Below, piece after piece: positions 6,968-10,680 of a stretch of 10,680 nt of DNA. Location of the stretch: NCBI GenBank assembly GCA_030706065.1, contig JAUZPH010000089.1, positions 1 to 10,680 on the forward strand. The letters run 5' to 3'. A program made the translations under genes and the position numbers. The notes under the pieces are model-generated. The model was not told where the DNA came from. It did not search any database and saw only the letters and a program-made list of their open reading frames with translations. The stretch comes from Bacillota bacterium (lineage in GTDB: Bacteria > Bacillota > Clostridia > Clostridiales > Clostridiaceae). Each line of letters begins with the position of its first letter. The first letter of the stretch is position 1.

Positions 6968-7145
6968 TGCGGAAATTTATATTTTAATTTATCGCCTTGG
7001 ATGTAAAATTTCTTTTAAATAATCGGATAAAAATCCGTGAAGATTGGATATTTTATCCGAAAAATATGATGAAATTTTACATCCGAAAAAATCGGTGAAG
7101 ATTCGATATTTTCTCAGGCGAATACTAAAGGCTTAAATTTCCGCA
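6968..7145. other. 178-nt nested inverted-repeat element (structured RNA or MITE-like)
   Basis: Every arm nests cleanly. P1 is 6968-6979 with 7134-7145 (TGCGGAAATTTA/TAAATTTCCGCA, 12 bp). P2 is 6992-6997 with 7116-7121 (TCGCCT/AGGCGA). P3 is 6999-7012 with 7071-7084 (14 bp, perfect). Hairpin A is 7023-7036 with 7046-7060, carried on P3. Hairpin B is 7085-7094 with 7104-7113. Both hairpins carry the identical loop GTGAAGATT (7037-7045, 7095-7103). The closing stems differ by a compensated pair (ATCC/GGAT against ATCG/CGAT). P2, P3 and B form a tight three-way junction with almost no unpaired bases. No convincing ORF, no target-site duplication and no good terminator were seen. It may be a non-coding RNA, a mobile palindromic repeat, or a processing/termination site after the protease gene. 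Confidence 0.65.
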
Positions 7146-7175
7146 TCTTTAAATTAATCTAATGTTTGTCCGTAC

Positions 7176-7204
7176 TTGAAAATCTGAATAACATTGGGTA
7201 TAAT
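7176..7204 (+). promoter_or_regulatory. serS promoter
   Basis: TTGAAA (7176-7181), exactly 17 bases, then TATAAT (7199-7204). This is a near-consensus vegetative promoter placed immediately before the T-box leader. Transcription would begin near 7211. Confidence 0.85.
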
Positions 7205-7210
7205 TGATAC

Positions 7211-7457
7211 ATAATATTATCAGGAAAGAAACAGTGATTATAAAAGCTGCGGTTTGTGAATTTCTTAAGAGAGCCGGTGGTTGGTGAGAACCGGTGAAAG
7301 GCTGAACCTTTCCACTTTTGGAGCTGTCGGTGATGAATCGAAAGGCTGGTATCCTTTATCATACCTTGTCGAGTGGCTGGTAATTTTTTATCAGCAATTT
7401 GGGTGGCAACGCGGATTACCTCCGTCCCAGTGTATATTTGGGACGGAGTTTTTATTT
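7211..7457 (+). promoter_or_regulatory. T-box riboswitch, serine-specific, controlling serS
   Basis: This leader binds uncharged tRNA-Ser and then lets transcription continue into serS. Stem I carries the conserved AGAGAG (7268-7273), a CCGGT/ACCGG distal hairpin (7274-7278 with 7290-7294) and the specifier UCC (7311-7313, serine), followed by the usual A. The T-box sequence GGGTGGCAACGCGG is at 7401-7414. Its UGGC would pair with the GCCA end of tRNA-Ser, whose discriminator base is G. The terminator is CTCCGTCCC (7420-7428) with GGGACGGAG (7440-7448), then TTTTTATTTT. The alternative antiterminator pairs GGG with CCC and GCGGA with TCCGT. Specifier, acceptor-pairing base and downstream gene all agree on serine. 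Confidence 0.95.
7420..7457 (+). terminator. T-box regulated terminator
   Basis: A perfect 9-bp stem, CTCCGTCCC with GGGACGGAG, has an 11-nt loop and is followed by TTTTTATTTT. Its 5' arm is shared with the antiterminator, which is what makes termination conditional on tRNA charging. Confidence 0.9.
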
Positions 7458-7496
7458 TAAGATTTTAACAATGAATAATAATATGGAGGGATAATC

Positions 7497-8774
7497 ATGT
7501 TGGATTTAAAATTTGTAAGAGAGAATCCGGAAATTGTTAAACAGAATATAAGAAACAAGTTTCAGGAAAACAAGCTGGGCCTGGTCGATGAAGTAATTGC
7601 CCTGGATGCAGAACTTCGAAGCACAAAGCAGGAGGCGGAAACTTTAAGAGCCAGCAGGAACAAGCTTTCCAAGCAGATAGGTGCTTTGATGGGTCAGGGA
7701 AAAAAGGCTGAAGCAGAAGAGGTAAAGAAGCAGGTTAATGCCGATTCCGAGCATCTGGCTGAGCTGGAACTAAAAGAGGTCGAATTGGATAAAAAGGTTA
7801 AGAATATCATGATGATAATTCCAAACATAATCGACCCAAGTGTTCCAATCGGTAAGGACGACAGTGAGAATGTGGAATTGGAGCGTTTCGGTGAGCCCAT
7901 TGTACCTGAATTTGAGGTTCCATACCATGCTGAAATTATGGAGAAGCTCAGCGGCATCGATCTTGACAGTGCAAGAAAGGTGGCAGGCAGCGGCTTTTAC
8001 TACCTCATGGGCAATATTGCAAGGCTTCACTCAGCAATAATTTCCTATGCAAGAGACTTCATGATAGACCGCGGTTTTACATATTGTATTCCGCCTTTCA
8101 TGATCCGCAGCGAGGTTGTAACCGGAGTAATGAGCTTTGCAGAAATGGATGCCATGATGTACAAGATTGAAGGAGAGGACCTGTATCTTATCGGTACAAG
8201 TGAGCATTCCATGATCGGTAAATTTATAGATACAATACTGCCGGAGGCTTCTTTGCCTCAGAACTATACGAGCTATTCACCTTGCTTCAGAAAGGAAAAG
8301 GGAGCCCATGGCCTAGAGGAAAGAGGGGTATATAGGATTCATCAATTCGAAAAGCAGGAGATGATCGTTATATGCAAGCCTGAGGACAGCATGATGTGGT
8401 ATGACAAGTTATGGAGACATACTGTAGACCTGTTCCGTTCACTGGATATACCGGTAAGAACTTTGGAATGCTGTTCCGGTGACCTGGCAGATTTGAAGGT
8501 CAAGTCCGTAGACGTGGAAGCCTGGTCTCCAAGACAGAAAAAGTACTTTGAAGTAGGAAGCTGTTCAAACCTTGGCGATGCACAGGCACGCCGCCTGAAA
8601 ATCCGTGTAGACGGCGAAAAGGGCAAATATTTTGCCCATACACTAAACAACACCGTGGTAGCACCTCCAAGAATGCTTATCGCTTTCCTGGAGAACAACC
8701 TGAATGCCGACGGTTCCGTAAATATTCCAAAGGCACTTCAGCCATACATGGGCGGTATGACAGTAATAAAGTAA
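7497..8774 (+). CDS. serS: Seryl-tRNA synthetase
   Basis: This cytoplasmic class II synthetase charges tRNA-Ser (and tRNA-Sec where present) with serine. It has 425 residues, the usual length. Residues 1-~115 form the N-terminal antiparallel coiled coil that grips the tRNA long arm (MLDLKFVRENPEIVKQNIRN start, heptad-rich to ~105). The catalytic core has motif 1 near PPFMI (199-203), the serine-binding T234-S-E236, motif 2 F264-R-K-E267 with RIHQFEKQE (280-288), and motif 3 PPRMLIAFLEN (390-400, R392). The strings GTSEH and LNNTVVAPPR differ from the common bacterial PTAE and LNGSGLAVGR forms. Start: GGAGGG (7485-7490) six bases before the ATG. It is expressed from its own promoter through the T-box leader and ends at a strong hairpin. 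Confidence 0.96.
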   Translation: MLDLKFVRENPEIVKQNIRNKFQENKLGLVDEVIALDAELRSTKQEAETLRASRNKLSKQIGALMGQGKKAEAEEVKKQVNADSEHLAELELKEVELDKKVKNIMMIIPNIIDPSVPIGKDDSENVELERFGEPIVPEFEVPYHAEIMEKLSGIDLDSARKVAGSGFYYLMGNIARLHSAIISYARDFMIDRGFTYCIPPFMIRSEVVTGVMSFAEMDAMMYKIEGEDLYLIGTSEHSMIGKFIDTILPEASLPQNYTSYSPCFRKEKGAHGLEERGVYRIHQFEKQEMIVICKPEDSMMWYDKLWRHTVDLFRSLDIPVRTLECCSGDLADLKVKSVDVEAWSPRQKKYFEVGSCSNLGDAQARRLKIRVDGEKGKYFAHTLNNTVVAPPRMLIAFLENNLNADGSVNIPKALQPYMGGMTVIK

Positions 8775-8783
8775 TTTTTAAGG

Positions 8784-8825
8784 GCAGCTCATCTAACTTG
8801 ATGTTGGATGAGCTGCTGTTGTTTT
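8784..8825 (+). terminator. serS terminator overlapping the MATE gene 3' end
   Basis: GCAGCTCATC (8784-8793) pairs with GATGAGCTGC (8807-8816). The stem extends through U-G, A-U, A-U and C-G to a 5-nt loop (TTGAT), about 14 bp in all, followed by TGTTGTTTT. The T-rich tail is on the plus strand, so it mainly serves serS. The minus-strand side is A-rich in the wrong place, though the same stem could still slow polymerase coming from the MATE gene. Confidence 0.85.
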
Positions 8826-10139
8826 CATGAAGTATCTAATCATTATGAACAGGGCTAATACTGCTGCAAATATCTCCGCCAGAATGTGAGCGTAGTATAT
8901 TCCTTCCATTCCCATGAAGCCGGGCAGGATAAACAATAGGGGAAGTAAAAATATAAGCTGCCGAGATAAATTCAATATTATGCTTCCCTTAACATTGCCT
9001 ACGCCCTGAACCAGTACGGTACCTATGATAGTAAAAGGTAGGAAGACAGTACTCATGAGCATTATCTTCAGTCCGTGACTTGTGATAAGGAGGAGATTCC
9101 TGTCTCCGGAAAAAAGGCCGATGATGCTGCTGCTGAACAGAAAGCCGCAGATTGCCGCAAGGATGACATAGGATAAGGAGTAAACCAAGGCCAGTTCAAT
9201 AGCCTCCTTCAACCTCTTTGTCTTTTCAGCACCGTAATTGACGGAGATTATGGGCTGCAGACCTTCTGCAAAGCCTCCGATGGGCATATACACCATCATT
9301 ATGAGCTTGTTTATTATATTGAAAGCTGCCAGGTTTATGCTTCCGCCATAAGTGAGAATGGCACCGTTCAGGACGATGAGCACTCCGGCCTCCACCAGCT
9401 CCCTCAGCAGTACGCCGCATCCGCCGCCGACTATCTCTCTGCAATACTTCAACCCGAACCCGCCTAAGGAGAACTTCATGGAGGGCTTTTTAGCAAAATA
9501 ATATATTATAATATAGGCCGCCGCCAGAAATTGTGCTGTAAGGGTAGCAAGGGCTGCTCCGGCCATCCCCATGCCGAAGAGGTATATGAACAGGACATCG
9601 AAAACAACATTTCCAACGAGCCCAATAAGCATCACAATTATAGATGGTTTTATTATACCTTCATTTCTGAGTACATCGCTCATAAGCATGGCTATGCCCA
9701 TGAACACAAAACCGAGGGCAGCTATCCTGATATACTGCATTGCATATGCCGACAGGGATGGGTCTGCACCCATAAGCGACAAAACTCTGCCTCCGGCTCC
9801 GATTACAATAAGAGAGAGAACAAGATTGATTACTACAGTCAATATGAGGCCGGCAGAAAAAAGGTTATTGCAGGCGCTTCTGTCCTTTCTTCCGATATGC
9901 CTGCCGATGGCGGTGGAGGTTCCGGTGCCTATCATAATTGAGACCGCCATATTTATGAGAGTAAGGGGGAAGGTCAGCCCTATTGCCGCAAGCCCGTCGG
10001 TGCCGACCCACCGGCCGATGAAGATTCCATCGATGAGGTTGTAGGCTATGTCCAGTACTTGTCCCAGAATCGCCGGCATAGCCAGAGTCAGGATGAGTCT
10101 GTTTATCGATTCTTTAACTATTCTATTTTCATTTTCCAT
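8793..10139 (-). CDS. MATE-family multidrug efflux transporter
   Basis: This 448-residue inner-membrane cation/drug antiporter exports organic cations or other toxic compounds using a Na+ or H+ gradient. About twelve hydrophobic segments form two homologous bundles. The N-terminal bundle opens with LTLAMPAILGQVLDIAYNLIDG (17-38) and GTDGLAAIGLTFPLTLI, classic MATE signatures. The second bundle contains NLAAFNIINKLIMMVYMPIGGFAEGLQPIISVNYGA. GGAGG lies nine bases before the start (plus-strand CCTCC 10149-10153). It is downstream of marR in the same orientation, 82 bases away, with a hairpin and a 16-bp palindrome between them. That arrangement suggests MarR-controlled efflux. The last ~8 residues are encoded by the serS terminator hairpin. 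Substrate and coupling ion are not deducible. Confidence 0.94.
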   Translation of the reverse strand: MENENRIVKESINRLILTLAMPAILGQVLDIAYNLIDGIFIGRWVGTDGLAAIGLTFPLTLINMAVSIMIGTGTSTAIGRHIGRKDRSACNNLFSAGLILTVVINLVLSLIVIGAGGRVLSLMGADPSLSAYAMQYIRIAALGFVFMGIAMLMSDVLRNEGIIKPSIIVMLIGLVGNVVFDVLFIYLFGMGMAGAALATLTAQFLAAAYIIIYYFAKKPSMKFSLGGFGLKYCREIVGGGCGVLLRELVEAGVLIVLNGAILTYGGSINLAAFNIINKLIMMVYMPIGGFAEGLQPIISVNYGAEKTKRLKEAIELALVYSLSYVILAAICGFLFSSSIIGLFSGDRNLLLITSHGLKIMLMSTVFLPFTIIGTVLVQGVGNVKGSIILNLSRQLIFLLPLLFILPGFMGMEGIYYAHILAEIFAAVLALFIMIRYFMKTTAAHPTSS

Positions 10140-10159
10140 AATTATTTACCTCCTGATTA

Positions 10160-10175
10160 CATATCATATGATATG
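10160..10175. promoter_or_regulatory. Putative MarR operator upstream of the MATE gene
   Basis: CATATCATATGATATG is a perfect 16-bp palindrome (half-sites CATATCA and TGATATG separated by TA). It lies 6 bases upstream of the MATE ribosome binding site on the minus strand. It contains a -10-like TATGAT, so a bound dimer would block transcription initiation or elongation. MarR proteins typically bind 16-20 bp palindromes of this kind. The same half-site occurs next to marR. Confidence 0.65.
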
Positions 10176-10192
10176 CTTTTGTTTTGAAATAA

Positions 10193-10212
10193 GGACTTGC
10201 CTTCACAAGTCC
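10193..10212 (-). terminator. Possible weak terminator or attenuator after marR
   Basis: GGACTTG and CAAGTCC form a perfect 7-bp stem with a 6-nt loop, 9 bases after the marR stop. On the minus strand it is followed by TTATTTC, a broken T-run. It may partly separate marR from MATE expression. Confidence 0.45.
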
Positions 10213-10221
10213 ACTGACACA

Positions 10222-10650
10222 CTAAAGATTATTTGTTATTTCCAATACCTTATCTACTGCTTTCTTCAACTCTTTCAACGTATCCTCATCATATTCCAGT
10301 GCTTTCTCAAGTATCTGCTGATGGAGGAGCCTTTCGTTGCTGCTGATAATCTGTTTACCCTTATCTGTCAAAGCAAGGGTTTGAATTCTTTTATCTTCAA
10401 GAGCAGGAGTCTTTATCAGAAATCCTCTCGCGGCCAGTTTATTGACGCTGCGGCTGCAGTTAGGCTGGGATATGTTAAGATAATCCGCCAACTCCGTTAT
10501 GGCTATTTGGGGAGCGTGATCGATTATATCAAGTATCGTATAATAGCTGCTGGGAATTTCACTGACAATAATATCATTATCGATATTGAATTTATCCCTG
10601 AGGGCACCAACCATTGCAAATATATCCTTAATGAGAAGATCGGTATCCAT
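10222..10650 (-). CDS. MarR-family transcriptional regulator
   Basis: This 142-residue winged-helix dimeric repressor is probably the regulator of the adjacent MATE pump and of itself. The recognition region is ITELADYLNISQPNCSRSVN (51-70). The wing carries the family-typical D86-K-R88 and ends LALTDKG (92-98). Flanking helices (1-~45, 100-142) make the dimer interface. The start is secure: GGAGG (plus-strand CCTCC 10657-10661) six bases before the ATG. A cysteine (C65) in the recognition region could act as a redox or metal sensor, but this is speculation. The upstream promoter lies beyond the right edge. A partial palindromic site adjoins the ribosome binding site. Confidence 0.92.
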   Translation of the reverse strand: MDTDLLIKDIFAMVGALRDKFNIDNDIIVSEIPSSYYTILDIIDHAPQIAITELADYLNISQPNCSRSVNKLAARGFLIKTPALEDKRIQTLALTDKGKQIISSNERLLHQQILEKALEYDEDTLKELKKAVDKVLEITNNL

Positions 10651-10668
10651 ATTGCTCCTCCTTTAAAC

Positions 10669-10680
10669 CATATCAGGTGA
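10669..10680. promoter_or_regulatory. Partial MarR operator at the window edge
   Basis: CATATCA-GG-TGA runs into the right edge. It repeats the left half-site, the 2-bp spacing and the first three bases of the right half-site of the 10160-10175 palindrome. It lies just upstream of the marR ribosome binding site, where an autoregulatory operator would be expected. The missing four bases are predicted to be TATG. Confidence 0.5.

Noticed and set aside
6938..6970. GCAG/CTGC hairpin as a terminator of the CPBP gene
   Set aside because: Only 4 bp with a loop of over 20 bases; the larger nested element beginning at 6968 explains the right arm better.
7021..7113. CRISPR-like or tandem repeat array
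   Set aside because: Only two imperfect units of about 40 bases, each a self-complementary hairpin, with no spacer regularity and no cas genes.
9531..10044. Two plus-strand open frames antisense to the MATE gene
   Set aside because: They mirror the membrane-protein codons of the MATE gene and have no ribosome binding site or family resemblance.
10048..10680. Long plus-strand open frame (210 codons) across marR
   Set aside because: It is antisense to a clear MarR gene with a strong ribosome binding site. Its translation lacks recognisable domains and it has no convincing start signal.

Overview
The window looks like chromosomal DNA of an anaerobic Clostridia-type Firmicute. The base composition is moderately AT-rich, start codons are preceded by strong GGAGG ribosome binding sites, promoters are Bacillus-like, and serS sits behind a T-box riboswitch. 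An [FeFe]-hydrogenase maturase (HydG) points to fermentative hydrogen metabolism. I cannot name the species from sequence alone. No complete mobile element, CRISPR array, tRNA or rRNA was seen.

Layout, left to right. An AraC-type regulator with a GyrI-like ligand domain is cut by the left edge and closed by a strong hairpin terminator. A YitT-type membrane protein follows, preceded by two TATAAT boxes in a 20-bp direct repeat. Next is a NrtR-like Nudix/winged-helix regulator whose catalytic Nudix box is degenerate. hydG has its own promoter and a terminator-like hairpin. A GNAT acetyltransferase, the C-terminal remnant of a DUF1801 (YdhG-type) protein and a second GNAT gene then lie end to end, followed by a CPBP-family membrane protease. 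A 559-base gap holds two RNA-scale elements. The first is a compact, nested 178-nt inverted-repeat structure containing two hairpins with the same 9-nt loop. The second is a promoter plus a serine-specific T-box leader (specifier UCC, acceptor-pairing UGGC) ahead of serS. All of these genes are on the plus strand.

The right end is on the minus strand: a MarR-family repressor followed by a MATE multidrug efflux pump, converging on serS. A perfect 16-bp palindrome lies between marR and the MATE gene. Its half-site recurs just upstream of the marR ribosome binding site, where the window ends, which suggests an autoregulated drug-efflux module. The serS terminator hairpin also encodes the last residues of the MATE protein.

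The window is mostly ordinary housekeeping and accessory genes in short transcription units. The least explained parts are the 178-nt structured element (6968-7145), the paired CATATCA/TGATATG sites of the marR-MATE module, and the gene-remnant junction at about 5263.
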